From assembly GCA_937921935.1 (NCBI GenBank), contig CAKZWQ010000023.1, positions 1 to 64,000 on the forward strand: DNA of 64,000 nucleotides. Reading direction: 5' to 3'. Numbering within the stretch: position 1 is the first letter of the stretch; each line of letters opens with the position of its first letter. Position numbers and translations under genes: made by a program. The stretch comes from an uncultured Gammaproteobacteria bacterium. GTDB taxonomy: Bacteria > Pseudomonadota > Gammaproteobacteria > Steroidobacterales > GCA-2729495. Shown in pieces: positions 36,190-44,643 of the stretch. The notes under the pieces are model-generated. The model did not search any database, was not told where the DNA came from, and saw only the letters and a program-made list of their open reading frames with translations.

Positions 36190-37326
36190 TTAGCTGGCCT
36201 TTGCAGGCCGCTCGTCGGAGCCTGCTTTGTCCCGTATGCCGCCGGCCCACCAGACGCGGCATGCGCCTTCGTCTGACACCATGCAGGGACCAATCGGGTG
36301 ACGCGGCGTGCAGGCGTCACCGTATAGCCGGCATTCATTCGGGTAGATCTTGCCGAGGACTACTCGGGCGCAATCGCAGCCTGGTGGCATCTCGCCAGCG
36401 CGTTTGCGCGCGGCGTCTGCGGTTACCGGGAAGCGCAGACGCGCGTCGTGAGATTTGAATGCTGCTGACAACGCGTAGCCCGAGCGGGGGATCATACCGA
36501 TGCCGCGCCAGTTGGCGTCAACCACGTCAAAGGACTGCGCGAGCAGTTCCCTGGCCCGGGTGTTGCCGCCTGGCCGGACCACGCGCGGATAACAGTTGAT
36601 CAATCGGCAGTCACCCTGGATGGACTGTTGCAGCACCGCGTAGGTGGCCATCAGCAAACTGTCCGTTTCGAAGCCGGCGATGGCGGCTGGAAGGCCATGT
36701 TTCTCCGGTACGAATTCCCATTCCTCAGGGCCCATGACGGTGGCTACGTGGCCGGGCGCAATCAGCAGGTCAAAGCCGGGCTCGCCTGATGCCAGCAGCA
36801 TCGCGACGGCAGGCCAGGTCAGCCTGCCGGACAGCAGCACGGCAAGGTTATCCGGGATGCCTTCGGCTATCATTGCGGCTACCGGCGCCATGGTGGTTTC
36901 GAAACCCGCGGCAAAGAACACCACGTCTCGATCCGGATCACTCTCAGCAATGCGCCGTGCTTCCACCGGACTGGCGATTGGGCGCACGTCGGCACCCGCG
37001 GCCTTGGCTTGCTCCAGCGACCGGGGTTCCCGCCTCGGCCCGTTGACGGGCACCCGGAGCATGTCACCGAAGGCCACCAGCGTGAGCTCGCGGGTGCGCG
37101 CCATCTGGATTGCGTCATACACGTCTTCTTCGGGACAGATACAGACCGGGCAGCCCGGCCCGGGTATCAGTTCGACGTGGGGCGGCAATGCGCTCCGGAG
37201 GCCGGCGTGGGTAATAGTGCGTTCGTGTCCGCCGCATACGTTCATAATTTTGAGCGGAGCGGGCAGTGCCAGCGCGTGAATGCGCGCCAGCGCTTCGCGG
37301 GCGGCGGCCTGCGTGTCAGCGGCCAT
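36190..37326 (-). CDS. hypD: Hydrogenase maturation protein HypD
   Basis: An iron-sulfur protein that, with HypC, holds iron while CN and CO ligands are attached. 378 residues. Motifs in order: NVCGGHERTITHAGLRSALP near 29-48, GPGCPVCICPEEDVY near 56-70 (thiol pair), FAAGFETTMAP near 137, and the C-terminal [4Fe-4S] cysteines in CRLYGDACTPRHPIGPCMVS near 335-354. A Trp-Trp tail follows. It overlaps hypB by 11 bp. Confidence 0.96.
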   Translation of the reverse strand: MAADTQAAAREALARIHALALPAPLKIMNVCGGHERTITHAGLRSALPPHVELIPGPGCPVCICPEEDVYDAIQMARTRELTLVAFGDMLRVPVNGPRREPRSLEQAKAAGADVRPIASPVEARRIAESDPDRDVVFFAAGFETTMAPVAAMIAEGIPDNLAVLLSGRLTWPAVAMLLASGEPGFDLLIAPGHVATVMGPEEWEFVPEKHGLPAAIAGFETDSLLMATYAVLQQSIQGDCRLINCYPRVVRPGGNTRARELLAQSFDVVDANWRGIGMIPRSGYALSAAFKSHDARLRFPVTADAARKRAGEMPPGCDCARVVLGKIYPNECRLYGDACTPRHPIGPCMVSDEGACRVWWAGGIRDKAGSDERPAKAS

Positions 37327-38122
37327 CTGGAGTGTCGCTCACATTGTCGGTTGCATGCAGCAATTGGCCCTCGCTTGCAAGGTGCGGCCGCCGATTGTGA
37401 CCGTGCTGCAGTTCATGGCGATAGCTGTCGCGGGCCGCAGCGAGCCACGCTATCCAGTCGTCAATGCCCGCCCCGGACTGCGCGGATAGCTCCGTGCACT
37501 GCGCCTCGGTTGCAAGCTGCTGCAAGTAGTCCCGCGCCCGGTCGGGCCTGAAGTCCGGAAGGTGTGGCGCGAGATCTATCTTGGTCAGCAGGACCAGGTC
37601 GGCTGCGCGAAACATCACGGGATATTTTGCGGGCTTGTCATCGCCCTCCGGCAACGACAACAGCGTTACGTTGAAGTGCTGGCCAAGATCGAAACTTGCC
37701 GGGCATACGAGATTGCCGACGTTTTCGATGAACAGCACATCCAGGTCATGCAGGTCGAGCTGAGGCAGCGCCGCCGCGATCATTGCGGCATCCAGGTGGC
37801 AGGCACTGCCGGTGGTGATCTGCACCGCGCGCAGCCCGGCTCGGCGCACGCGCTCCGCGTCGTTCTCGGTTGCCAGATCGCCTTCGATCACGGCCACGCG
37901 CAGGCCTGCCGGCAGTTGCCGTGCAGTGGCTTCCAGCAGGCTGGTTTTGCCGGCGCCCGGTGAGGACATCAGGTTAATGACCAGCAAGCCGTGGCGGCCA
38001 AAAACATGACGATTGCGCGCCGCCTGTGCGTCGTTTGCCGACAGCAACCCCGCCATGACCTCTACGGTGCGCGAGTCACGAGTCTCGCCGGTGGTGTTCG
38101 CGCAACCGCAAGTCTGGCACAT
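37316..38122 (-). CDS. hypB: Hydrogenase nickel incorporation GTPase HypB
   Basis: A SIMIBI GTPase that drives nickel insertion with HypA. 268 residues: N-terminal high-affinity metal motif MCQTCGC, P-loop LMSSPGAGKTSLLEA near 51, metal switch region TGSACHLDA near 105, base-recognition TKID near 184. The usual His-rich stretch after the N-terminal cysteines is absent, so it likely does not store nickel. It overlaps hypD by 11 bp and follows hypA by 11 bp. Confidence 0.96.
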   Translation of the reverse strand: MCQTCGCANTTGETRDSRTVEVMAGLLSANDAQAARNRHVFGRHGLLVINLMSSPGAGKTSLLEATARQLPAGLRVAVIEGDLATENDAERVRRAGLRAVQITTGSACHLDAAMIAAALPQLDLHDLDVLFIENVGNLVCPASFDLGQHFNVTLLSLPEGDDKPAKYPVMFRAADLVLLTKIDLAPHLPDFRPDRARDYLQQLATEAQCTELSAQSGAGIDDWIAWLAAARDSYRHELQHGHNRRPHLASEGQLLHATDNVSDTPDGR

Positions 38123-38133
38123 GATTCGCCCCG

Positions 38134-38493
38134 TCAGTGCAGCCCCGAAGGGCGTTCGAGTTCCACGCGGGCCAGCAGCAGTTCATCGCCGGATACCAGG
38201 GTAGTCCGCCAGTTCCCGCAATGCTTGCAGATCATCCTGGTGGGGTTGACGTCTGATTCCTTATTACAATCGGCGCAGTGCACACGCAGTGCTGCGATCT
38301 CCATGACCAGCGCCGCTGAGTCGGCGACGGTGCCGGAGCGCGCAATCGTGTAGGCCTGTTGGAGCAGCTCAGGCTCAACGCCTGACAGTGGACCTATTGT
38401 GACGACTATTTCACAGACGTGCTCCGCGCCATGTTCTGCGGCGACATGCTGCACCTGTTCGATCAATGCCTGACAGACGGCTAACTCATGCAT
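38134..38493 (-). CDS. hypA: Hydrogenase nickel chaperone HypA
   Basis: Binds nickel at the N-terminus and delivers it with HypB. 119 residues from ATG 38493 (MHELAVCQALIEQVQHVAA); a longer frame exists but the MHE start is diagnostic because His2 and Glu3 bind nickel. A structural zinc finger is present as CADC...CKHC (near 74-94). It overlaps the hypC stop by 8 bp, so translation is coupled. Confidence 0.95.
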   Translation of the reverse strand: MHELAVCQALIEQVQHVAAEHGAEHVCEIVVTIGPLSGVEPELLQQAYTIARSGTVADSAALVMEIAALRVHCADCNKESDVNPTRMICKHCGNWRTTLVSGDELLLARVELERPSGLH

Positions 38494-38713
38494 GCTGGGC
38501 CAGCACCTCGTCCAGCAGCTCCCAGGTCGCCGCCGCCTCTTCAGGCGGGATTTTCTGAATCGCATAGCCCACGTGCACCAGTACGTGGTCACCCGCGACA
38601 AGCGCATCGGCTTGCAGCATGAACAGGCTCACGTCGCGTTCGATGCCTTTTGCCTCGCAAACGGCACTAAAACCGTCGATGGCTTTGATTTGCATTGGTA
38701 TCGCCAGGCACAT
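38486..38713 (-). CDS. hypC: Hydrogenase assembly chaperone HypC
   Basis: A 75-residue chaperone that carries the Fe(CN)2CO unit with HypD and hands it to the large subunit. The signature MCLAIPMQIKAIDG with essential Cys2 and the central GDHVLVHVGYAIQKI are clear. First gene of hypCABDFE. A TATAGT -10-like element lies upstream on the minus strand (38749-38754). Confidence 0.95.
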   Translation of the reverse strand: MCLAIPMQIKAIDGFSAVCEAKGIERDVSLFMLQADALVAGDHVLVHVGYAIQKIPPEEAAATWELLDEVLAQHA

Positions 38714-38875
38714 CGCTACTGAAAGCCTCTGCCAGGAATCCTGTCCAGACTATACGCCGGCAGCTGGAATGTCCCGGTAGGTGAATATCCCTATTTGTGT
38801 TTGTCCAGCCATTGGATATACAGGGATACGCATAGATAGATACAGGGGTGTTGCCTTGCCCGCACGGGCTACAAC

Positions 38876-39400
38876 ATGAACAACTACGTCGTGCTCGCGA
38901 TCGGCAATGTATTGCTTTCCGACGATGGAGTGGGCGCCAAAGTTCTGGCGGCCCTCGAGGCGCATTCTTGTTTTCCCGCCGACACTCGCCTGGTGGATGG
39001 CGGGACGCTAAGTTTCTCTCTTGAGTCTGAACTGGACGACTGCGCAGGCCTGATTGTCGTGGACGCCTCCCGGCTCGGCACCCGGCCGGGCACGGTGGAG
39101 TGCCTGGAAGGGCAGGCGATGGATCGCCTGCTGCAGAAAAGCGGCCGCAGTGTGCACGAAGTCGGGCTGGCTGATGTACTCGACGTGGCCCGGTTGACAG
39201 AAAGACTTCCGTCCCACCGCGCGCTGATCGGCATCGAGCCAGAAATCATCGACTGGGGCGAAAACCTCTCACCTGCTGTGCAGACAGCTGTGCCCCTGGC
39301 GGCTGATCGGGTGCTGGGCTTGCTGGCCACATGGCGTCGAGAGGCGTCAACCACCATTTCGTCAGCGCCACTACTGGCTGTATCGAGCGCGACGCCATGA
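38876..39400 (+). CDS. Hydrogenase maturation protease (HyaD/HupD type)
   Basis: An endopeptidase that removes the C-terminal tail of the large subunit after nickel insertion. 174 residues. AIGNVLLSDDGVGAKVL (residues 8-24) carries the acidic nickel-sensing residue, here Asp rather than the more usual Glu; VDASRLGTRPG near 61 and SVHEVGLADVL near 90 supply the other expected ligands (Asp and His). The tail it would cut is visible on the large subunit encoded 4 kb downstream. It is first in the plus-strand hydrogenase operon, divergent from hypC across 162 bp. Confidence 0.9.
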   Translation: MNNYVVLAIGNVLLSDDGVGAKVLAALEAHSCFPADTRLVDGGTLSFSLESELDDCAGLIVVDASRLGTRPGTVECLEGQAMDRLLQKSGRSVHEVGLADVLDVARLTERLPSHRALIGIEPEIIDWGENLSPAVQTAVPLAADRVLGLLATWRREASTTISSAPLLAVSSATP

Positions 39401-39834
39401 GCGGACTGGGAGACATTGCCGTTGCGGTCGAGATAACGACCGGCAATGTCACGCCGCTGTTGCACGAAGTACGCCATGCGCTGCAGCGACTGCTGGATAC
39501 CGGTGAACCTACGGTGATCGATCTGCACAGCCTGCCGTTGGCCCCGGGCGAATTGGCAGCGCTGGAAAATGAGCTGGGCGAGGGCGAGGTCAGCGCGACC
39601 CTGAATGCGCTGGGTCCCAGCCTGCTGCGGGAAACTGCAGTACCCGGCGTCTGGTTCGTGACGCACCGGAACGCGAACGAAGAAATCACGGGGCAATACC
39701 TGGAGATCGTGAAGATCCCCGCGATTCTGGAGGCCCAGGAAGTGGATATTCGGCTGGGCATTGCTGCCCTCAGCGAGAACCTCGAACAGACGAAGGCTCA
39801 AGACCACAGAGACACGCAAGATGGCTCGACTTGA
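39397..39834 (+). CDS. HupH/HyaF-like hydrogenase expression protein
   Basis: A 145-residue protein. ATG 39397 overlaps the protease stop (ATGA). It corresponds to the C-terminal HupH domain: DLHSLPLAPGELAALENELGEGEV near 45-68 and VPGVWFVTHRNANEEITGQYLEIVKIPAIL near 85-114. The N-terminal half found in longer HyaF/HupH proteins is missing. These proteins help assemble the small subunit and its Fe-S clusters. Its end overlaps the small-subunit start by 14 bp. Confidence 0.8.
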   Translation: MSGLGDIAVAVEITTGNVTPLLHEVRHALQRLLDTGEPTVIDLHSLPLAPGELAALENELGEGEVSATLNALGPSLLRETAVPGVWFVTHRNANEEITGQYLEIVKIPAILEAQEVDIRLGIAALSENLEQTKAQDHRDTQDGST

Positions 39835-40879
39835 AACCGTAGGCGAAGCTTTAGCGCGCCAGGGAGTATCCCGGCGCGCATTTCTTAAATTCTGTGCCGC
39901 CACCACGTCGCTGATGGCCTTGCCGCCAAGCATGATCCCGCGGGTTGCTGCGGCGCTGGAAGCCGCGCGGCGACCGTCGGTGATCTGGTTGTCGTTTCAG
40001 GAGTGCACCGGGTGCACGGAGTCACTGACGCGCTCCGATTCGCCCACGGTCGAAGGCCTGATCTTCGACGTGATTTCCCTGGACTATCACCACACGCTGC
40101 TGGCCGCGGCCGGTGAGGCGGCAGAACTGGACCGCAAGCAGGCAATGGAGGAGAACTGGGGCAACTACCTGGTCGTGGTGGATGGCTCCATCCCGCTGGG
40201 GAACCCGGGCTATTCGACGATTGCAGGCATTAGCAACGTCGACATGTTGCAGGAGACGGTGGAAGGCGCTGCCGCGGTAGTGGCTGTGGGTACCTGCGCG
40301 GCTTTCGGCGGTATTCCCCACGCGGATCCGAACCCGACGGGTGCGGTGGGCGTGGGCGAGATCGTTAAGGACAAGCCGATCATCAATGTCAGCGGCTGCC
40401 CGCCAATTCCGGTGGCTATCACCGGCGTGCTGGCTCAGTACCTGACCTTTGGTCAATTGCCGGAGATGGACGAACTGGGCCGGCCAAAAGCCTTTTTCGG
40501 CCAGAGCATTCACGATCGTTGCTACCGTCGGCCGTTCTACGATAACGGCCAGTTCGCCGAGTCCTTCGACGACGAAGGTGCTCGCGCCGGCTGGTGTCTG
40601 TTCAAGCTTGGCTGCAAAGGTCCCATCACCTACAACGCCTGCGCCACCGTGAAATGGAACTCCGGCACGAGTTTTCCGATCGAGGCCGGCCATCCCTGCC
40701 TGGGCTGCGCAGAGCCGAATTTCTGGGACAAGGGCGGGTTCTACCAGCCGCTGTCCGAGGTGGAGTGGGGCGGCTGGACGCAACTTGGCACCGCGGCGGC
40801 AGCCGGCGCCGCCATTGGCGCAGCTTCTGCGCTGGCGGCCCGCAGCAAACAGAAGAAGGCAAGGGAGGAAGAGGCATGA
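39821..40879 (+). CDS. [NiFe] hydrogenase small subunit, Isp (group 1e) type
   Basis: Electron-transfer subunit of the uptake hydrogenase, exported folded by Tat. ATG 39821 gives a Tat signal with SRRAFLKFC at residues 17-25. Proximal-cluster cysteines are the plain ECTGCTES form (near 64-71), lacking the extra cysteines of oxygen-tolerant group 1d enzymes. Other ligands: GTCAAFGG and SGCPP, then CKGPITYNACATVKWN and HPCLGCAEPNFWD for the distal and medial clusters. The C-terminus is a short Ala/Gly-rich hydrophobic stretch with a charged tail, in place of a full membrane anchor. 352 residues. Stop overlaps Isp1 by 4 bp. Confidence 0.94.
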   Translation: MARLETVGEALARQGVSRRAFLKFCAATTSLMALPPSMIPRVAAALEAARRPSVIWLSFQECTGCTESLTRSDSPTVEGLIFDVISLDYHHTLLAAAGEAAELDRKQAMEENWGNYLVVVDGSIPLGNPGYSTIAGISNVDMLQETVEGAAAVVAVGTCAAFGGIPHADPNPTGAVGVGEIVKDKPIINVSGCPPIPVAITGVLAQYLTFGQLPEMDELGRPKAFFGQSIHDRCYRRPFYDNGQFAESFDDEGARAGWCLFKLGCKGPITYNACATVKWNSGTSFPIEAGHPCLGCAEPNFWDKGGFYQPLSEVEWGGWTQLGTAAAAGAAIGAASALAARSKQKKAREEEA

Positions 40880-41529
40880 CGCTGCTCGACTTTGCACGTG
40901 GGCCTGCTATGCAGTGGGCATTTGTGATTTTTGGGATCGGGGTTGCGTGGCGCCTGGTCGGGATGTTTCTGCTACTGCGGGACCGTGCCAAAGCCCGGGC
41001 GCGACGCGACGCGCCGGTGTCCGACGGTACCAGGGCCATCATCATGCGATCCGTACCACCCAAGGAACTGGAGCATCACATCGTGTTCCAGCACGTGTCG
41101 GGCTATGCGTGGCATATCGGCTTCTTCGTTACCATCCTGTTTTTCGGGCCGCACATGCCCTTCTGGAAATCCATCCTGGGTTTTGGCTGGCCGACGCTGC
41201 CTAGCGAAGTCATCACGGTTGTCGGCGCGATCACAATTGCGGTGCTTATCGCTCTGCTGGTTCGGCGCCTGTCGCATCCGGTGCTACGAGTGATTTCCAC
41301 AGCCGATGATTACATCAGCGTGATCGTTACTATTCTGCCGCTGCTGACGGGGCTGATTTCCTACGCCAACATCGGCTTCGACAAAGAGACAAACCTGGCC
41401 CTGCACCTGTTGAGCATTGTGCTGGTGCTGGTCTGGTTCCCGTTCGGCAAGCTGATGCATCTGTTTCTCGCCTTCCCGACTCGTTACAAGGCGGGCGCGG
41501 ACTACGGGCGCAAGGGGGTTGCAGCATGA
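40876..41529 (+). CDS. isp1: Isp1, cytochrome b-like membrane subunit
   Basis: A 217-residue membrane protein with about five helices, related to the NarI/DsrM-type diheme b family. Histidines in HHIVFQHVSGYAWHIGFFV (near 56-74) and in ALHLLSIVLVLVWFPFGKLMHLFL (near 174-197) are candidates for heme ligands. In the Isp hydrogenases it sits between the periplasmic small subunit and cytoplasmic Isp2 and moves electrons across the membrane or to quinone. Gene order small subunit-isp1-isp2-large subunit is the diagnostic context. 4-bp overlaps on both sides. Confidence 0.9.
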   Translation: MTLLDFARGPAMQWAFVIFGIGVAWRLVGMFLLLRDRAKARARRDAPVSDGTRAIIMRSVPPKELEHHIVFQHVSGYAWHIGFFVTILFFGPHMPFWKSILGFGWPTLPSEVITVVGAITIAVLIALLVRRLSHPVLRVISTADDYISVIVTILPLLTGLISYANIGFDKETNLALHLLSIVLVLVWFPFGKLMHLFLAFPTRYKAGADYGRKGVAA

Positions 41530-42863
41530 GCAACCAGGAAGCCAGCGTGTCTAAATTCCAGGCGCTGGTAGCGGGCCTCGCGGCGCGAGCACCCGAGCCG
41601 ACGGGCTCTGAGCCAGAGCGCCTGGAGCGAGCGAAGCATGTATTCCGCAAGCGCCTGAACGCCGGTATGGCCCTCAACCTCGAATGTTGCCTGCATTGCG
41701 GGATGTGCGCGGAGGCCTGCCACTTCTACGAGAGTACTCAGGACCCTAAGTACACGCCGGTGCACAAGCTTGAGCCGCTGCGGCGTTTTTACCGGCGGGA
41801 ACTGGGTCCGATGCGCTGGCTGCACCGGATTTTCAGCCGCGACGTCAGCTTTCAACGGCTCGAGCAGTGGCAGGAACTGGTCTTTGACTCGTGCACGGAA
41901 TGTGGCCGCTGCGACCTGATCTGCCCCATGGGTATCGAGATTTCGCCGATGATCGGCGTGATGCGCGAGGCACTGACCGAAGCCGGGCTCATGCCCAGTG
42001 AGCTGGCCGGCGCGAGCGCGGAACAAATAGCCGATGGCCAGGTCCTTGGCGCTGGCGCGCAGGAATTCGACGCGATGGTCGGCGCACTGCGCGGCCAGGG
42101 CATCGACGTGCCGGTGGACAAGGACCAGGCACAAGTCATGGTCCTGACCACCGCATTGGAAATCAGGCTGTGGCCCGAAGCGTTCGCTGCGCTGGCCAAG
42201 GTCATGCATGCGAGCGGCGCGAACTGGTCGATGCGTCGCGCTGCCTTTGATGCATCGGGTTTCGAGTACACGTCAGGCAATGCGCAGGCACGGCGTGCGA
42301 TGACACAGAAGATCATCGATGAAGCTGCAGCCTGCGGCGCCAAAACCCTGATCGTGCCCGAGTGCGGTCATGCCTACCCGGCGCTGCGCTGGAAAGCGGC
42401 GGATGAATATGGCGAGCCCTTGCCTTTCGAGGTCCTGGCCATTTCCGAATTCATCGGCCGCGAGATTGATGCCGGGCGGCTCAAGCTGAACAAGTCCGGC
42501 AATGGCTCCAGCATGACTTATCACGATCCCTGCAAAGTAGGCCGGCTTGGCGGCGTGTTCGACGAACCCCGTACCGCACTGGCTGCAATGGGCGTGGAGC
42601 TCAAGGAGATGAAATCGCACGGCAAGACTCAGTACTGCTGTGGTGGTGGCGGTGGTGTGATGCTGATCGACCGGGCCGCGCCGCTGCGCAAGCGGGCATT
42701 CGGGATCAAGATGCGGCAGGTAGAAGATACTGGCGCCGACGCAGTGGTCACTTCCTGCGAGAGCTGCCGGATGAACTTTGCTATCGGAGCCGAGGGTGCG
42801 AATTGGCAAACGCCGGTGAAGAGCCTGGTGCAAATGGTTGCAGACAACCTTAAGCAGGCATAG
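41526..42863 (+). CDS. isp2: Isp2, iron-sulfur HdrD/DsrK-like subunit
   Basis: A 445-residue cytoplasmic Fe-S protein related to heterodisulfide reductase HdrD, DsrK and GlpC. Two [4Fe-4S] motifs occur: CCLHCGMCAEAC (near 56-67) and CTECGRCDLICPMG (near 124-137). The C-terminal half has a degenerate first CCG-type site (PECGHAYPAL near 279) and a full second site (YCCGGGGGV near 371, SCESCRMNF near 414), the pattern that binds a special [4Fe-4S] cluster. In Isp hydrogenases it links with Isp1 for electron transfer. Start overlaps the isp1 stop by 4 bp; 21 bp to the large subunit. Confidence 0.92.
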   Translation: MSNQEASVSKFQALVAGLAARAPEPTGSEPERLERAKHVFRKRLNAGMALNLECCLHCGMCAEACHFYESTQDPKYTPVHKLEPLRRFYRRELGPMRWLHRIFSRDVSFQRLEQWQELVFDSCTECGRCDLICPMGIEISPMIGVMREALTEAGLMPSELAGASAEQIADGQVLGAGAQEFDAMVGALRGQGIDVPVDKDQAQVMVLTTALEIRLWPEAFAALAKVMHASGANWSMRRAAFDASGFEYTSGNAQARRAMTQKIIDEAAACGAKTLIVPECGHAYPALRWKAADEYGEPLPFEVLAISEFIGREIDAGRLKLNKSGNGSSMTYHDPCKVGRLGGVFDEPRTALAAMGVELKEMKSHGKTQYCCGGGGGVMLIDRAAPLRKRAFGIKMRQVEDTGADAVVTSCESCRMNFAIGAEGANWQTPVKSLVQMVADNLKQA

Positions 42864-42884
42864 CGCTGAGACGGGAGAGACTTG

Positions 42885-44603
42885 ATGAATGAACGGGTTG
42901 TCGTAGATCCGATTACGCGGATCGAGGGGCACCTGCGCATCGAGGCGCAGATGGATGGTGATGTGATCGGCCAGGCTTATTCGTCGGGTACGATGGTACG
43001 CGGCATCGAAATCATCCTGAATGGCCGGGATCCGCGAGATGCCTGGGCCTTTGCTCAGCGCATTTGCGGAGTCTGCACCCTGGTCCATGGCATCGCTTCG
43101 GTCCGTGCGGTTGAAAATGCGCTGAACTACGAGATACCGCCGAATGCGAATCTGATTCGCAACCTGATGATCGGGGCCCAGTATATTCACGATCACGTCA
43201 TGCACTTCTACCATCTGCATGCGCTCGACTGGGTGGACGTAGTATCAGCCTTGCAGGCCGATCCCGCCGCAACTGCTGCACTGGCACAGTCGATCAGTTC
43301 GTATCCCAAGTCTTCACCGGGCTACTTTGCTGATACCCAGAAACGTGTGCGAGAGTTTGTAGAATCCGGACAACTTGGCATATTCCGCAATGGCTACTGG
43401 GGCCATCCTGCCTACAAGTTGCCGCCTGAGGCGAACCTGATGGCAGTGGCGCACTACCTGGATGCGCTGGTCTGGCAGCGCAGTGTCGCGCGCCTGCACA
43501 CAATTTTCGGCGGTAAGAATCCCCATCCGAATTTCCTGGTGGGTGGTGCGCCCAGTCCTATCGACCTGAACTCGGATTCGGCGATCAACGCCAAGCGCCT
43601 GGCTCAGGTCCAGGAGATCATCGACGAGATGCGGATGTTTGTCGATCAGGTCTACGTACCGGACACGCTGGCGATTGCCGGGTTCTACAAGGAATGGGGT
43701 GCCCAGGGTGAAGGGGTCGGCAATTTCATGTGCTACGGCGATCTGCCGGAAACCGGGATGGCTGATACGTCGAGCTATCTTTTCCCGCGCGGCGCGATTC
43801 TGAACCGGGATCTGTCTACCGTGCACGAGATCGATGTGCACGCCCCGGATGAAATCCAGGAGTACGTCGCACACTCGTGGTATGACTACTCAACCGGAAA
43901 GCAGAGTGGCCTGCACCCCTACGACGGGGAAACTGCCCTGAACTATACCGGGCCGCCGCCGCCTTTCGAGCAACTGGACGTGGAGAAAGGCTACTCGTGG
44001 CTGAAATCGCCGCGCTGGAAAGGTAATGCGATGGAGGTGGGTCCGCTGGCGCGGATGCTGATGATGTATGCCACCGGTCATGACCAGGCGAAGGAGTTGG
44101 TGGATTACACTCTGCAAACACTGGACGTGCCGGTGGGGGCGTTATTCTCGACGCTGGGCCGCACCGCTGCACGAACCCTGGAAACCAAGATCCTCGCGGA
44201 TACCATGCAGACATGGCTGGACAACCTCATTGCCAACATTCGCGCCGGCGACACCAAGACCCACAACGAAAAGTTGTGGGATCCGTCCACATGGCCGAAA
44301 ACGGCGCGGGGTGCCGGCTATACGGAGGCGCCACGCGGCGCGCTGTCGCACTGGATCGTGATCGAGGACGGCAAGATCGCCAACTACCAGGCCGTGGTCC
44401 CCAGCACCTGGAACGCCGGGCCGCGGGACGCGAGTGGCCAGCCCGGGCCTTACGAGGCGGCGCTGGTGGGGCACCAGCTGCACGACCCGAAGCAGCCGGT
44501 GGAGATTCTGCGCACCATTCACAGTTTCGACCCGTGCATCGCCTGCGCGGTGCACGTCACCGACCCGGATGGCGAGGAGCTGGTTCAGGTCAAGGTTTGC
44601 TGA
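42885..44603 (+). CDS. [NiFe] hydrogenase large subunit, Isp (group 1e) type
   Basis: Catalytic subunit holding the NiFe(CN)2CO centre. ATG 42885 (after a TTG at 42882) has a strong GGGAGAGA ribosome binding site. 572 residues. The L1 motif QRICGVCTLVHG (near 58-69) and the L5 motif DPCIACAVH (near 549-557) give the four nickel cysteines. After the conserved His there are 15 more residues (VTDPDGEELVQVKVC), the tail removed by the maturation protease. The partner small subunit is two genes upstream, as in purple sulfur bacterial hyn operons. Reaction direction (H2 uptake) is inferred from the subgroup. Confidence 0.95.
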   Translation: MNERVVVDPITRIEGHLRIEAQMDGDVIGQAYSSGTMVRGIEIILNGRDPRDAWAFAQRICGVCTLVHGIASVRAVENALNYEIPPNANLIRNLMIGAQYIHDHVMHFYHLHALDWVDVVSALQADPAATAALAQSISSYPKSSPGYFADTQKRVREFVESGQLGIFRNGYWGHPAYKLPPEANLMAVAHYLDALVWQRSVARLHTIFGGKNPHPNFLVGGAPSPIDLNSDSAINAKRLAQVQEIIDEMRMFVDQVYVPDTLAIAGFYKEWGAQGEGVGNFMCYGDLPETGMADTSSYLFPRGAILNRDLSTVHEIDVHAPDEIQEYVAHSWYDYSTGKQSGLHPYDGETALNYTGPPPPFEQLDVEKGYSWLKSPRWKGNAMEVGPLARMLMMYATGHDQAKELVDYTLQTLDVPVGALFSTLGRTAARTLETKILADTMQTWLDNLIANIRAGDTKTHNEKLWDPSTWPKTARGAGYTEAPRGALSHWIVIEDGKIANYQAVVPSTWNAGPRDASGQPGPYEAALVGHQLHDPKQPVEILRTIHSFDPCIACAVHVTDPDGEELVQVKVC

Positions 44604-44643
44604 TAAGACGCTGCCCGAAAGCGCCGTTGCCGGTGGTCGCATC

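Noticed and set aside
38714-38760. Sigma-54 promoter before hypC
   Set aside because: CTGGCA-like -24 is present, but the -12 GC does not appear at the required spacing.
39821-40879. Oxygen-tolerant (group 1d) hydrogenase
   Set aside because: The six-cysteine proximal motif is missing and isp1/isp2 lie between the subunit genes.
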